A DNA stretch of 64,000 nucleotides from Aminobacter anthyllidis (GTDB lineage: Bacteria; Pseudomonadota; Alphaproteobacteria; Rhizobiales; Rhizobiaceae): positions 124,001 through 188,000 of the forward strand of contig NZ_JAFLWW010000007.1 in assembly GCF_018555685.1 (NCBI RefSeq), in the 5' to 3' direction. Below are positions 37,831 to 47,129 of this stretch, piece by piece (the stretch's first letter is position 1; each line of letters starts with the position of its first letter). The translations under genes were made by a program, and so were the position numbers. The notes under the pieces are model-generated. The model did no database searches. It was not told the DNA's origin and saw only the letters and a program-made list of their open reading frames with translations.

Positions 37831-37859
37831 ATTGGTGGCCCGGAAAGGGAAGTCGCATC

Positions 37860-38008
37860 TGGCCATTGCCATCGCCCGGGCGCTCATCCGCGACAGCAGG
37901 CGCGGCTACTTCGACGGAACAACGACCGCACTGCTCGATCCTCTCACGCATCATTGCGAGATCATCGAAATCGGACATGAATCCTGGCGCTCCAAGAACC
38001 GCACCTGA
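37860..38008 (+). mobile_element. IS21-family IstB C-terminal remnant
   Basis: The frame reads AIAIARALIRDSRRG...TTALLDPLTHHCEIIEIGHE then SWRSKNRT and stop, the end of IstB helper ATPases. Only this tail remains. Confidence 0.7.
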
Positions 38009-38329
38009 TCACCACATGGCCCAAGACGATCCGCGCTCGCCGGGCTTCGCAACCCGGACCAGCTCCGCCCGGCGAGCGCTAAACGCGATGCGCTGCCGCC
38101 AATTTTTACTGGGATATTCGCTGCGGCCAAGCAAGAGGGACATCTTCTCAAAAAAAGCAAAACTGGGCTCATTATCGATGTAGCACCGCCAAAGTGCTCT
38201 ATTGGGTGCATTTGCAGAGCGCGATTGACGAGTATCTGGGAGGGTTTTGCGCCGAGCTGGAACGGTCCGTGCAGTCCAAAATGCGTTCATAGGAAATATG
38301 ATCACTTGGCGAAAACGGCTGTTTGACCC

Positions 38330-38611
38330 GGATCTTTCTTTCAGTGGCTGAGCGGAGTGAGATTGGTCGATGTCTGCATCGTCATGGGTGTTGCAATCAA
38401 CGATGCCCAAAATGGCGAGCAGCATCTGGCGGTCAAAGCCCTCAAGGGATTTGGCGGCCGAATCCTTGCGGTGGTCGACGACTTAGACAGGGATACTTAT
38501 CGCCCGTCCATGCCGCTTCGCTGGTGTGATCTGCATCTTTGCTTGCAGAAGAAGGGCAGGGACACGCCCAAGTGCGAAGTCGACCTCGTTACAGCGATTG
38601 AAGGTGGCTGA
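38330..38611 (+). pseudogene. RelE/HigB-like toxin, degraded
   Basis: A frame gives MGVAINDAQNGEQHLAVKAL, KGFGGRILAVVDDLDRDTYR and LQKKGRDTPKCEVDLV, matching the phage Gp49/HigB-like toxin family. The N-terminal part and the segment after DTYR are in other frames, so it is likely inactive. It precedes an antitoxin gene. Confidence 0.7.
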
Positions 38612-38673
38612 GACGCACGATCGCGAAAACTATCGGAAAGGAACACAGTCATGACTGAAGAATCACCGGCGAA

Positions 38674-38970
38674 ATGACCAGCGGCAACGTATTTGCGGAT
38701 TTGGGCTTTGACAATTCCGAAGAGGAATTGCGGAAAGCCAAGCTCGCCCGTGAGATCCGCGCCATCATTATGCGTCGGCGCCTCACTCAAGCCAAATCAG
38801 CGCAATTGCTTGCTATGAAACAGCCCGACATATCCGCCGTAGTCATGGGCGAACAGGGCAAGTTCTCTATAGATCGCCCGATGCGCTGCCTCGATCGACG
38901 CGCTTATAAGGTGGACGTTGTGGTGCGCCACAAGCCGCGCAAATCGGCGCCGACGGCCGATGCAGCCTAA
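38674..38970 (+). CDS. XRE-family antitoxin (HigA-like)
   Basis: 98 residues: TSGNVFADLGFDNSEEELRK, then KLAREIRAIIMRRRLTQAKSAQLLAMKQPDISAVV (HTH; shown over two parts in the text as RRLTQAKSAQLLAM) and a C-terminal VDVVVRHKPR. This is the antitoxin partner of HigB/RelE-like toxins. The HTH is slightly degenerate and an upstream ATG (38652) is out of frame, so the gene may be eroding along with its toxin. Confidence 0.72.
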   Translation: MTSGNVFADLGFDNSEEELRKAKLAREIRAIIMRRRLTQAKSAQLLAMKQPDISAVVMGEQGKFSIDRPMRCLDRRAYKVDVVVRHKPRKSAPTADAA

Positions 38971-39130
38971 TCATTGGCGGAAGCGTGGGGTCCAGCTCTC
39001 GACAAGATAGGCTTCCTCGGAGATTTCCATCTCCTCGTCCTCTGGCCTATTTCGGTGGATACGAGGACCATGAGTGCCGAACTGCCCTTGCGCCCCAGTT
39101 TTATCCGGACGACGATGGCTCTTCCGATTC

Positions 39131-40171
39131 TTAAGTCCAAATGCTCTCTGGCGTGAGGATCTCGAACGGAACGATCCGCTGTTCGATTAGCCGTGTGTCC
39201 GTACGTTCGATCATGCGCAGCATTACGTCGATGAGTTCTTCAGGCATCCTGTCGACGGGATGGCACAAGGAAGCAGTAATCAAGCCTTCGCTCAATCCCT
39301 TGCGTGTCTCGGGCCCGATGTCTCGGCAGACGACCCGGATTTTGCACTGCTGCTCCGCAGCGAGCTCGCGCATAGCACGCAGGACGCCGGAAATGCCGCC
39401 GCCATTAACGAAGATGCCCCGGAGCTCCGGCTCCTCCGCTATCAGCCTGCGAACGATTGCATAGGCGTTCTTCGGCGCCTCATGGGTCAGCAGGGTTTCG
39501 CTGACGTGGAACTCGGGCGCGTGCTCGCGCATATAGGAGCGAAAGCTCGCATCCGAGATGTCTTGGAACTGATAACGGTTGCTGCCGATGAGAGGAAAGA
39601 CCTTGCCGGGCCGACCGGACGTCTGGCTGATAAACCATGCTGCGGTGCGGCCGGCCTTCCAGTTGTCGGTCCCCACAAAGCCGGCCCGGCTGGCGGCGGA
39701 CAGGTCGGTGACGTAGGCGATCACCGGAACGCCCTTGACGCGCAACTCATCAATCGCCTGGCCGACGAGCGGGTGATCGGCCGAGATCACCGCGATTGCA
39801 TCGGCGCTTCCGCCCATCTTGAGCAGATTGGCAGCGACCGCTTCTGGGGAAGGGTCGTCCTGGAAGAGCATGTCGGGCTCAATAACCGCATCTGTGCGTC
39901 GCGCGCAGGCACCTAGAAGCGCCTCGGCCCAGATCCGGCAGAGCGGCCGGTGCGATTGCTGCATGAGAAAGCTCAAGTGCCGATGCGGGAGATTGTCCCG
40001 CCTGCGTTCGTGCAGCGGCCCCGAACTGCGGAAGCCGATCTGCTGCGCTGCGCTCAAGATGAGGTCGGCCGTCTGCGGTCGCAGTGTGCCAGTTCCGTGC
40101 AAGAGCCTATTGACGGTGGAAACACTTACGCCCGCGGCTTTCGCCAGATCGGCGATCGTTGGTCTGTTCAT
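39131..40171 (-). CDS. LacI-family transcriptional regulator
   Basis: 346 residues from ATG 40171 behind GAGAGGCGG; the frame opens far upstream but MNRPTIADLAKAAGVSVSTV is the canonical LacI HTH start. A periplasmic-binding-type sensor follows (VISADHPLVGQAIDELR, IFVNGGGISGVLRAMREL). Such regulators respond to sugars or inositol derivatives. It is divergent from a decayed class III aminotransferase gene at 40278, its likely former target. Confidence 0.9.
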   Translation of the reverse strand: MNRPTIADLAKAAGVSVSTVNRLLHGTGTLRPQTADLILSAAQQIGFRSSGPLHERRRDNLPHRHLSFLMQQSHRPLCRIWAEALLGACARRTDAVIEPDMLFQDDPSPEAVAANLLKMGGSADAIAVISADHPLVGQAIDELRVKGVPVIAYVTDLSAASRAGFVGTDNWKAGRTAAWFISQTSGRPGKVFPLIGSNRYQFQDISDASFRSYMREHAPEFHVSETLLTHEAPKNAYAIVRRLIAEEPELRGIFVNGGGISGVLRAMRELAAEQQCKIRVVCRDIGPETRKGLSEGLITASLCHPVDRMPEELIDVMLRMIERTDTRLIEQRIVPFEILTPESIWT

Positions 40172-40277
40172 CAGCCGCCTCTCATATGCAATTCGTGAAT
40201 GACTTTCTTTCAAGTGCAAAGGCCATGTCTGCGCGAAAGAGGCGTAGGTCTCCGGATCCTTCGTGGAGAGGCCTGAC

Positions 40278-40895
40278 ATGTTGCACGAAATCTCGGCGCC
40301 GCCTGACGCCAATCGGCAAGATTGTTCGCCCGCGGCCGCCCGCCCGATGGCACCACGCGCGCTGCGGGTGTGCGATCCGAAGCCGCGCGGCGCGCTGCAA
40401 CGCGAAGGCGCCAATCTGGCTGACGTCAACGGACAGTGCTTTCTGGACCTCGACAACACTTTCGCCATTCTGATGCATAGGGATGGCTTTGCCCCCGGCG
40501 CTTAATGCGGTCGCGCGCATCCTTCATGACGGCAGCGGCCTTTTCAATTCGACGGTACATGAGATCGACTTTGCTGAATTACCTGCTCGATTGTCTCCGG
40601 CGATTGTGCAGATCATTTCGTCAACTTCGACACTGAGGCTGTGACGATCGCCATCAAGACGGCACGCGTATTCACTGGACGCAGGAGCATTACGAGATCG
40701 AAGGCGCTTATCAGGAATCCTATGATTGGGCCGAGGTAGGCCAGGGGAGGGATATCCGCATCGCGTCGCCGCAGGCGCCTGCGCCCGTGCCGGCTTACGC
40801 AGGCGCCGGCATCGATTGCCGATGAGGTCGTCATTCGTCACTTCAATGATGCCAATGGTGCGGCCATGCTGGTTATGGACCTGCATCGACGATCC
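40278..40895 (+). pseudogene. Class III aminotransferase (GSA-aminomutase-like), frameshifted
   Basis: ATG 40278 starts MLHEISAPPDANRQDCSPAA and soon gives VNGQCFLDLDNTFAILMHRD, then stops. Other frames continue STVHEIDFAELPARLSPAIV, FVNFDTEAVTIAIKTARVFT and DEVVIRHFNDANGAAML. These are N-terminal to middle blocks of glutamate-1-semialdehyde-type aminotransferases. The catalytic lysine part is missing. Confidence 0.75.
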
Positions 40896-41164
40896 TCCAG
40901 GATAAGGGCAGGCTCGGGCATCAACCGCCTCTCGTCGAAACCACAACCTCCCCTTTTTCTTGGCGGTACGCTCCACGATCAATCCGACCGGGATCAAGGA
41001 TAACAATCGCAGCCTGCTCGCTATGGTGCTGAACTCCCCTACCAAACAGCACCACGCGAACGGCAAAGATCATCAAGGTCGATGGTATGGAACAGCCCTT
41101 CGAAACGGCATCGAAGGCGCCTACCCTGGTCGTGCTGAACACCACAAAGAGAAGGAAACGATCT

Positions 41165-41210
41165 ATGGAACAGGTTGCCACCGTCGGCCTGGATCTGGGC
41201 GCTCACGTCA
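41165..41210 (+). mobile_element. IS110-family transposase N-terminal scrap
   Basis: [15 protein letters not shown] is the start of IS110/IS116 transposases. It runs antisense into the 3' end of queC, suggesting an old insertion at that end. Confidence 0.6.
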
Positions 41211-41940
41211 TTTCATGGGCGGCCACCGGTGCCACTTTGCGGGATCGGAATTGCTCCCATCCTGCTGCGCGAAGATTACACTCGACGCAGGTCCCGCAAC
41301 CGAAACCCCAGCTATGTCTATGTTCGCGGTCTCCGCTATAGCAGGTGTGGCTTCCCTCGCAGATGAGCTTCACCAGCGCCTCGCCGCCCAGCAAATCCGC
41401 CAGCGCCCAGGTCTGCGCCTTGTCGCGCCGTATGAGGGGTGTGTGAATGACAAAACGCGTCTCCATTCCAAGGTTCAGGGCGAGTTGCATTGCTTTGACT
41501 GCGTCATCCCGACAGTCCGGGTAGCTGAAACGATCCGTCTCGGACACGCCGATCACGAGGTGTTTCGCGCCCATCCGGTAAGCCATCGCGGCCGCAAAGC
41601 CGAGGAACAGAAGGTTGCGGCCAGGCACGAAGGTATTTGTTATACCGTTCGCGTTCAGTGCGATCTCGACGTCGCGCGTGAGCGCGGTATCACTGATTTG
41701 ACCGAGCACGGCCATGTCGATCATGTGGTCCTCGCCTAGTCGCCCACGCCAGGCCGGAAAGTCTGTTCGAATGCGCCCGAGCAGGTAGGGCCGCACATCG
41801 AGCTCGATCCGGTGCCGCTGCCCATAGTCGAAGCCGATTGTCTCGACGCACTCGAAGTTCTCGAGCGCCCAAGCCAGGCAGGTTGTCGAATCCTGGCCGC
41901 CGGAGAAAAGGACGAGTGCGGTTCCCGGATCTCGTTGCAT
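41203..41940 (-). CDS. queC: 7-cyano-7-deazaguanine (preQ0) synthase QueC
   Basis: 245 residues from ATG 41940. The PP-loop [14 protein letters not shown] and the C-terminal Zn site ([25 protein letters not shown]; ligands in CGTCVEC) identify QueC, which turns carboxy-deazaguanine into preQ0 with ATP and ammonia. The last ~15 residues differ from the family and coincide with an IS110 scrap. Last gene of the queE-queD-queC run. Confidence 0.93.
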   Translation of the reverse strand: MQRDPGTALVLFSGGQDSTTCLAWALENFECVETIGFDYGQRHRIELDVRPYLLGRIRTDFPAWRGRLGEDHMIDMAVLGQISDTALTRDVEIALNANGITNTFVPGRNLLFLGFAAAMAYRMGAKHLVIGVSETDRFSYPDCRDDAVKAMQLALNLGMETRFVIHTPLIRRDKAQTWALADLLGGEALVKLICEGSHTCYSGDREHRHSWGFGCGTCVECNLRAAGWEQFRSRKVAPVAAHEMT

Positions 41941-41944
41941 CGGG

Positions 41945-42298
41945 TCAACCCTCGTATTCAGCCCAGCACAGCGGCGTCTCATAGACCGTTACCGAGCACA
42001 TTTGGCCAAGAAGCGGCTTGGTTTGGTTCCAGATCCAGACCGCAATGTTTTCCGCGGTCGGATTGTCAAGACCATCAATCTCATTCAGATACTGATGGTC
42101 GAGACGTTGCAGAAGCGGTCCGAACACAGCCTCGACATCGAAGAAATCGATGACAAAGCCCGTATCTGGATCGACGGGCCCCTCCAGACGCAGTTCCACA
42201 CGGTAGGAATGGCCATGTATGCGGTGACAGCGGTGGGTTTCTGGCACCCGCGGAAGACAGTGCGCTGCCTCGAAGGTGAAAGCTTGCGTAATCTTCAT
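41945..42298 (-). CDS. queD: 6-carboxytetrahydropterin synthase QueD
   Basis: 117 residues from ATG 42298, overlapping the queE stop by four bases. Zn-binding histidines occur in [24 protein letters not shown] (key part HRIHGHSY), and the family signature LDHQYLNEI and [13 protein letters not shown] follow. It converts dihydroneopterin triphosphate to CPH4 in the queuosine/preQ0 pathway. Confidence 0.94.
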   Translation of the reverse strand: MKITQAFTFEAAHCLPRVPETHRCHRIHGHSYRVELRLEGPVDPDTGFVIDFFDVEAVFGPLLQRLDHQYLNEIDGLDNPTAENIAVWIWNQTKPLLGQMCSVTVYETPLCWAEYEG

Positions 42299-42930
42299 GG
42301 GATTCCGAGAAACTTGTGGGTTTGAAGGCTCAAGCGCCAACGTGGGTTGGCAAGACAATAGGCCACTGCGGCGGCCGTATTCGCCTCGCGCTCGGGCCCA
42401 TCCATCGGCTGAAGCAAAAGGTGCTCAAACGCGAGAACTTCGAAATGTTCGGGCTCCGCGCCAATCTGAGGATATACAAGCTTTAGCTCGTCCCCTGCCA
42501 TGACCACGAGGCGTGCATTGCATTTCGGACTGACGCACAGCCAGTCGATGCCGGCGGGTGTGGGGATGGTACCATTGGTCTCCACGGCAATTTCAAACGC
42601 CAAGGAATGCAGCGCTTCCAGGAGTTCTTCATCGATCTGGAGGAGGGGTTCCCCTCCGGTGAGCACGACAAGACTCTGCCCAGTTCCCGACCCGCGCCAG
42701 GCTTGTTCGACCGCCAGCGCAAGCTGCCGTGCGGTGTCAAAATGTCCGCCACCGGGGCCATCTACCCCAACGAAATCGGTGTCGCAAAATCCGCAGAATG
42801 CTTTTGCCCGGTCGCCTTCACGTCCCGACCAAAGGTTACAGCGGGCGAAACGACAAAATACGGCGGCCCGCCCGGCATTTCGTCCTTCACCTTGAAGGGT
42901 GTAGAAAATTTCCTTGACCGCATATGACAT
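42295..42930 (-). CDS. queE: 7-carboxy-7-deazaguanine synthase QueE (radical SAM)
   Basis: 211 residues. The QueE-type cluster motif is seen as FCRFARCNLW followed by the inserted segment and FCGFCDTDF, with LTGGEPLLQ for SAM binding. It ring-contracts CPH4 to CDG. It lies 236 bases downstream of the nifU-like gene on the same strand, so it may be at the end of the iscA-nifU transcript; no separate sigma-54 promoter was found. Confidence 0.93.
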   Translation of the reverse strand: MSYAVKEIFYTLQGEGRNAGRAAVFCRFARCNLWSGREGDRAKAFCGFCDTDFVGVDGPGGGHFDTARQLALAVEQAWRGSGTGQSLVVLTGGEPLLQIDEELLEALHSLAFEIAVETNGTIPTPAGIDWLCVSPKCNARLVVMAGDELKLVYPQIGAEPEHFEVLAFEHLLLQPMDGPEREANTAAAVAYCLANPRWRLSLQTHKFLGIP

Positions 42931-43166
42931 TGCTTAAGCGGCCTTCGAGTGAGCAAGGGAGCATCTCTGCTGGCTTACGAGACGCGGCAAAAGGTGGGAA
43001 ATGTCCCACTGCACGTTTTGCTGCGCGTTCCACCGTCGAGGCTCGATACCGCAAACCCACTCGCTCGAACTCCACGCAGAACTAGGTTTCAGCGGGTGGA
43101 GACTGCGGGGAAGGGCCTCTCGCTCCTCGAAGCCTATCACCAAGAGAAACGCCTCGATCTCGCCGC

Positions 43167-43628
43167 TCATCGCGAGGATGCCTTGACGAGCACGAGGCGT
43201 GAGAATCCTGGTGTCTCCTCGAAAGCCTTCCTAACCGCACGGAAGAACTCGCTCATCAGCCGCAAGCCACGCTCCAGGATGAGGCGGTCGAGCGATGAGG
43301 ATGTCATGTGCGGCGGCAGGGAGCCGAGAAAATCCGCTATGTCCTGATCGGTGATCTGAAGGGCTTCATCGATGGTCTTGCCGACGATGAATTCGGTAAA
43401 CGCCGAGGAAGCGGTTATGGCCGAGCCGCGGCCGAAGGTCTGGAACGTTGCGGCGGTGATCGTCTGCGTCTTAGGATCGAAACCCATCATCAATTTAAGT
43501 CCATCGCCGCAGGCGACGGCGCCGACCTCACCGGCCGCATTGGGGGTGTCCAAAGCGCCGACATTTTTCGGGTTGATGAAATAGAGCTTGTCGCTGAAGA
43601 AGTATATGTTGTCGGTGTCGTCCCGCAT
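43167..43628 (-). CDS. NifU-like Fe-S scaffold, lacking two of three scaffold cysteines
   Basis: 153 residues resembling the IscU domain of NifU: FINPKNVGALDTPNAAGEVG, VACGDGLKLMM with C40, then TFQTFGRGSAITASSAFTEF, where the normal Cys is Arg (R67), and LPPHMTSSSLDR, where a Cys is expected after LPP..M. The central ferredoxin and C-terminal Nfu domains are absent and the last 40 residues are unlike NifU. It may be a dying gene or a repurposed protein. It is 27 bases downstream of iscA under a NifA promoter. Confidence 0.78.
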   Translation of the reverse strand: MRDDTDNIYFFSDKLYFINPKNVGALDTPNAAGEVGAVACGDGLKLMMGFDPKTQTITAATFQTFGRGSAITASSAFTEFIVGKTIDEALQITDQDIADFLGSLPPHMTSSSLDRLILERGLRLMSEFFRAVRKAFEETPGFSRLVLVKASSR

Positions 43629-43655
43629 GGGCGCCGATCCTTGTCGTTATGGCGG

Positions 43656-43976
43656 CTAGCCGAAGGATTTGCCGCAGGCGCATTTGTCCCGCGCATTGGG
43701 ATTGTCGAAAACAAAGCCCGAGGACTCCAGGTCCGTGACGAAGTCAACGGTCATGCCGGCGAGATGGGGCTGGGAGTTTGCGTCGACGAACACCTTGAAC
43801 CCGTCCGTCTCCATGATGGCATCTCCCTCGCGCGAGACGCTTTCCAGACCCATCAGGTATTTGAGGCCGGCGCAGCCGCCCGCCTCGACCATGATGCGAA
43901 AGCCTTCCGCCGGTTCGTCGGCGCGAGAAAGCGCGGTCTTGACGGCAGCGACGGCGTTTTCAGTGAGTGTGATCAT
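43656..43976 (-). CDS. iscA: IscA/HesB-type iron-sulfur assembly protein (Nif-associated)
   Basis: 106 residues from ATG 43976. A-type carrier with the conserved cysteines in EAGGCAGLKY and the C-terminal DKCACGKSFG. It transfers or stores clusters during nitrogenase assembly. A perfect -24/-12 promoter and two NifA sites precede it, and the nifU-like gene follows. Confidence 0.93.
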   Translation of the reverse strand: MITLTENAVAAVKTALSRADEPAEGFRIMVEAGGCAGLKYLMGLESVSREGDAIMETDGFKVFVDANSQPHLAGMTVDFVTDLESSGFVFDNPNARDKCACGKSFG

Positions 43977-44013
43977 GGGGCTATTTTCTCGCTGATGAGT
44001 TTGCAAGCCACGC

Positions 44014-44029
44014 TGCACAGAACGTGCCA
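44014..44029 (-). promoter_or_regulatory. Sigma-54 promoter of iscA-nifU
   Basis: Minus strand TGGCACGTTCTGTGCA fits TGGCACG-N4-NTGCW; it ends about 38 bases before the iscA ATG. Confidence 0.9.
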
Positions 44030-44075
44030 GAGAGGAAAACTATTTTAAAACGACGGTTTAGCGGATTTGGCGCCC

Positions 44076-44091
44076 TGTCTGACATCCAACA
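44076..44091 (-). promoter_or_regulatory. NifA site 1 for iscA-nifU
   Basis: TGTCTGACATCCAACA fits TGT-N10-ACA; centre about 57 bases upstream of the -24 element. Confidence 0.82.
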
Positions 44092-44093
44092 AT

Positions 44094-44109
44094 TGTCGGG
44101 TGTCGGACA
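44094..44109 (-). promoter_or_regulatory. NifA site 2 for iscA-nifU
   Basis: TGTCGGGTGTCGGACA fits TGT-N10-ACA, placed 18 bases from site 1, so the two lie on roughly the same DNA face. Confidence 0.85.
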
Positions 44110-44219
44110 GAGTGAAACCTTGCGTACAAAAAGCGGCATCGGACACATCGCCAGTGGCGTCGCCAGAGCCAGCGTTTTCGATCGTATGAATGTTGGCCAG
44201 TGCAAGGGTGGGAACTCTT

Positions 44220-44500
44220 AGTCGTGCTGCGCTCCAAAAGCCGCGCCATCGTCACCACACGGTAAGGTGGCGAACACCGGGTGGTCGATAACTGCATCGA
44301 TCGCGCCTTCTCGAAGCAGGCGCGGTCGATTCTGCGTCAGCTCGTTGATGCCGAACACCACCCGCGTGCTCCGCCCGTGGCCTGCAGTGCGGCCGTTACC
44401 TTGGGAGGGCCGACTGAAGCATTGTAGACGCCGCGAACCCAGGGGTGGGCCAACGCGTCGCCCAGCGAACGGCGCCATCACCGCCACGGCGGCCACGGCC
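44220..44500 (-). pseudogene. LacI-type regulator C-terminal remnant
   Basis: The minus strand reads VVFGINELTQNRPRLLREGA then IDAVIDH, as in the sensor domain of LacI regulators, with unrelated sequence either side. The rest of the stretch to 44790 holds no recognisable gene. Confidence 0.55.
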
Positions 44501-44796
44501 GCGATTAGAGACCGCCGTCACTTCCAGTTCTGCCGCCAGTTCGCGGTCTGGCGCGTCCGCGTTCCAAAACGAAACTCGAGCGAGCCCCGGTCCGCCGTCA
44601 CATCGAAGGAGAGAAATCTCTGTTTGTCACAGCCACTCGTCGGCAAGGGCCGTCACGGCCGCGGTAGAGAAATATCAAAGCATCGTGACTGCCTCGTCCT
44701 GGAAAAACCGGTGCGGTTGTGTCAGTCGCCCCCGCCAACAACGCCGCCGATAGCGTTGCCGCAAGGCGGGTACTGACCGTCACGCTATCCAAAGCG

Positions 44797-44880
44797 TTGC
44801 AACAGATTCGTCAAACAAGTTTACAGATTCTTTGCGAATGCAAGTCGCTGAACCATGATACGTTCGCCTTAAGGCAGAGA
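44797..44880 (+). promoter_or_regulatory. Conserved upstream element, copy A (ectB side)
   Basis: TTGCAACAGA-N2-CGTCAAA ... TTTACAGA-N2-CTTTG-N-GA ... ATGATAC-N-TTC is shared, with nearly the same spacing, with 62707-62790 before the ATP-grasp gene. It ends about 95 bases before the ectB ATG. The regulator is unknown; TCAAACAA...TTTACAGATTC faintly recalls the 3' half of a nod box. Confidence 0.75.
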
Positions 44881-44974
44881 TTGGCCGCAGCTAATCGTCG
44901 AAATCAATGGTTTGGAATGCGTGAATAGAGAACCTGTAGCGTTGATCGCAAGCCGCATACAGAGAGGCCCTTTA

Positions 44975-46234
44975 ATGGATATCGACATTTTTGAAGCTTA
45001 CGAGTCTAACGTTCGTCGCTATGGACGATCCTTTCCAACCGTCTTTAAAAAGTCACTTGGGGCGACAATCTGGGACGAGTCCGGAGAACCTTATATTGAT
45101 TTCCTTGTTGGGTCCGGCGCGCTCAACTACGGCCATAACAATCCAGATATTATGGCGCCGGCAATTCAATATCTCGCCGAAAAAAGTATTGTTTTGTCGC
45201 TTGATATGTATACAGCTGCAAAGCGTGATTTCATCGAAGTGTTTGTCGAGTCCATCCTGAAGCCCCGGGGCCTTTCTTACAAGATACAGTTTCCTGGGCC
45301 GACCGGGACGAACGCTAACGAAGCGGCGTTGGCGCTGGCGCGAAAATATACCGGCCGCTCGAGTGTCATGGCCTTCACAAATTCGTACCATGGCATGTCA
45401 CTCGGCTCCTTGGCTGTATCGGGTTCAGCGTCAACTAGACAGCTTGGCGGCGTTGCTCGCCACGACGTGATCCGTGTCCCTTACGAGAACTATCCGAACC
45501 AAACTTTCGATTCCGCTAGTTACATTGATCACGTGTTGGGCGACCCAGGCAGCGGGATAGAAAAGCCGGCCGCAATCATCCTGGAGCCCATCCAGGCAGA
45601 AGGCGGCATGAACACTGCATCGGCACCTTGGCTCTCAGAAATTCAGCGCATTTGCCGCAAGCACGACGTTGTTTTCATCGTCGATGACATTCAGGCAGGT
45701 TCGGGACGAACGGGCGATTTCTTCTCGTTCGAATTCGCCAAAATCGAACCGGACATCGTGTGTCTTTCGAAATCGCTAAGCGGTTCGGGTAATCCGTTGT
45801 CCATAGTTCTGATTCGCCCCGACATGGACATATGGAATCCGGGAGAACATAGCGGGACCTTTAGAGGCAATAATCTCGCGTTCGTGACTTCCGCGGCCAT
45901 GTGCACAATGTGGTCCGATAGGCAGTTTACTACAGCCGTCGAGCGGACGGCCGTCAAACTGCAAGAACACCTTGATCGCCTCGTTGCGAAATTCCCCAAG
46001 TGCATCGAACAAAAGCGCGGCCGGGGTCTGATGGCTGGCCTCAAGTGCCGTTCCCATGCCGTTGTTAGCCGTGTGCACGATGTCGCGTTCGAAAACGGCC
46101 TGCTGATCGAATCCTCGGGGCCAAATCGCGACGTCATCAAAGTCCTTCCGCCGATAACCATCTCAGATGGCGAACTCGATCACGGCATTGCCATCCTCGA
46201 TCAGGCACTACAGGAGAAAACCAATGGCGACTAA
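44975..46234 (+). CDS. ectB: Diaminobutyrate--2-oxoglutarate aminotransferase (EctB type)
   Basis: 419 residues, class III PLP aminotransferase making L-2,4-diaminobutyrate from aspartate semialdehyde. The EctB start is clear: FEAYESNVRRYGRSFPTVF and FLVGSGALNYGHNNP, then FPGPTGTNANEAALALARKY, IVDDIQAGSGRTGDFF and the PLP lysine in CLSKSLSGSG. ATG 44975 follows AGAGAGGCCC. EctA and EctC are not nearby, so ectoine is an unlikely product. It overlaps the 2OG oxygenase gene by 11 bases. The conserved element at 44797 ties it to the ATP-grasp gene at 62868. Confidence 0.88.
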   Translation: MDIDIFEAYESNVRRYGRSFPTVFKKSLGATIWDESGEPYIDFLVGSGALNYGHNNPDIMAPAIQYLAEKSIVLSLDMYTAAKRDFIEVFVESILKPRGLSYKIQFPGPTGTNANEAALALARKYTGRSSVMAFTNSYHGMSLGSLAVSGSASTRQLGGVARHDVIRVPYENYPNQTFDSASYIDHVLGDPGSGIEKPAAIILEPIQAEGGMNTASAPWLSEIQRICRKHDVVFIVDDIQAGSGRTGDFFSFEFAKIEPDIVCLSKSLSGSGNPLSIVLIRPDMDIWNPGEHSGTFRGNNLAFVTSAAMCTMWSDRQFTTAVERTAVKLQEHLDRLVAKFPKCIEQKRGRGLMAGLKCRSHAVVSRVHDVAFENGLLIESSGPNRDVIKVLPPITISDGELDHGIAILDQALQEKTNGD

Positions 46235-47066
46235 CCAAGTACCTCAAACGCCGGCCATCTCGCCTCTTACGATCAAAGAACGAACCGGCTCGATCAGCAC
46301 TGCAGAGATCATCTCGGTGCTGAAAGGCGAGATCACGGCCCTGCACATCAAGCAGGCTTTCAGCACCGAAACAGCCGGTGAGATCACCGCGAACTTTGTT
46401 GGCAGTCCCGCTCTCAAGGAGCGTAAAGATGGCGTCCCCGGACAATATGTGGGCGCATCCCACTACAGGAAGGATGCAGCCAGCTATTTCGCGGAGTCGA
46501 AGAATGCGAAACCGTTCGTCGACGCCCTCTTTGAGAATTTGGTTGATCCGGTCCGAGGAATATTCGACGCATTGAAGCGCGAGCTTCACAACCAGGGTAT
46601 TGAATTGCGGCTGGCCCGTTCAGAACACGGTCAGGCTAGTGTTTGTCGCGCTCTCAGTTGGTCTGGCAGCGGCACTTTTTCCTTGGACCCCCACGACGAT
46701 GTCGCTCAAGTCCTGTGTGCTGGCAACGACTACGAGCTTTCTGCGGTGGCGCACAACACCGTTGTAGCGCTCAACGTCTATCCCAGCATGCCCGAGGAAG
46801 GTGGCAATCTGAGGCTCTGGAGCCACAAACCGACGGTCGCCGACCGAAAGTCGCAGGGTGTGGAGACCACGGGCTATCCGTATTCGGCAGCTTATCTCGA
46901 GCCGGTCCCTTCTCGCGAGTTCCAGCTTAAGGCCGGGGATATCGCACTGATCGATGGCGGTTTCGTTCACGGGGTTACCGGTCAATTAGGCAATGGAAGG
47001 CGTCGCCTGGTGCTGAATAGCTTTTTCGGTTTTGCGCGGCCGGATCTTGTTCTCTGGTGGACCTGA
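46224..47066 (+). CDS. Fe(II)/2-oxoglutarate oxygenase, probably acting on an amino acid
   Basis: 280 residues from ATG 46224 behind CAGGAGAAAA. The facial triad is visible as HDD in FSLDPHDDVAQVL and the distal His in GGFVHGVTGQ, with the 2OG-binding Arg in GRRRLVLNSF. The presence of Asp (HxD) predicts hydroxylation rather than halogenation. Because it overlaps ectB, diaminobutyrate or a derivative is the likely substrate; this is inference. Confidence 0.8.
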   Translation: MATNQVPQTPAISPLTIKERTGSISTAEIISVLKGEITALHIKQAFSTETAGEITANFVGSPALKERKDGVPGQYVGASHYRKDAASYFAESKNAKPFVDALFENLVDPVRGIFDALKRELHNQGIELRLARSEHGQASVCRALSWSGSGTFSLDPHDDVAQVLCAGNDYELSAVAHNTVVALNVYPSMPEEGGNLRLWSHKPTVADRKSQGVETTGYPYSAAYLEPVPSREFQLKAGDIALIDGGFVHGVTGQLGNGRRRLVLNSFFGFARPDLVLWWT

Positions 47067-47129
47067 AGTGAATGTCGCAGCCTTTGCGGACACCGGGGAA
47101 TAGTTTTACAAAGTCTATGACCTCAGAGG

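Noticed and set aside
38258-38273. TGGAACGGTCCGTGCA, a good match to a sigma-54 promoter
   Set aside because: It lies inside decayed coding DNA, has no NifA-type site upstream and is followed only by a broken toxin gene; probably chance.
40524-41066. Minus-strand frame considered as queF next to queC
   Set aside because: No QueF motifs; plus-strand fragments of a class III aminotransferase explain the region better.
44787-44830. Nod box upstream of ectB
   Set aside because: ATCCA and AAACAAG are at nod-box spacing, but the TTTTACCAATC half is displaced by four bases and the second copy lacks ATCCA; kept only as an unnamed conserved element.
46224-47066. The 2OG oxygenase as an amino-acid halogenase
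   Set aside because: Halogenases replace the facial-triad Asp with Gly/Ala (HxG); here the motif is HDD, which predicts hydroxylation.
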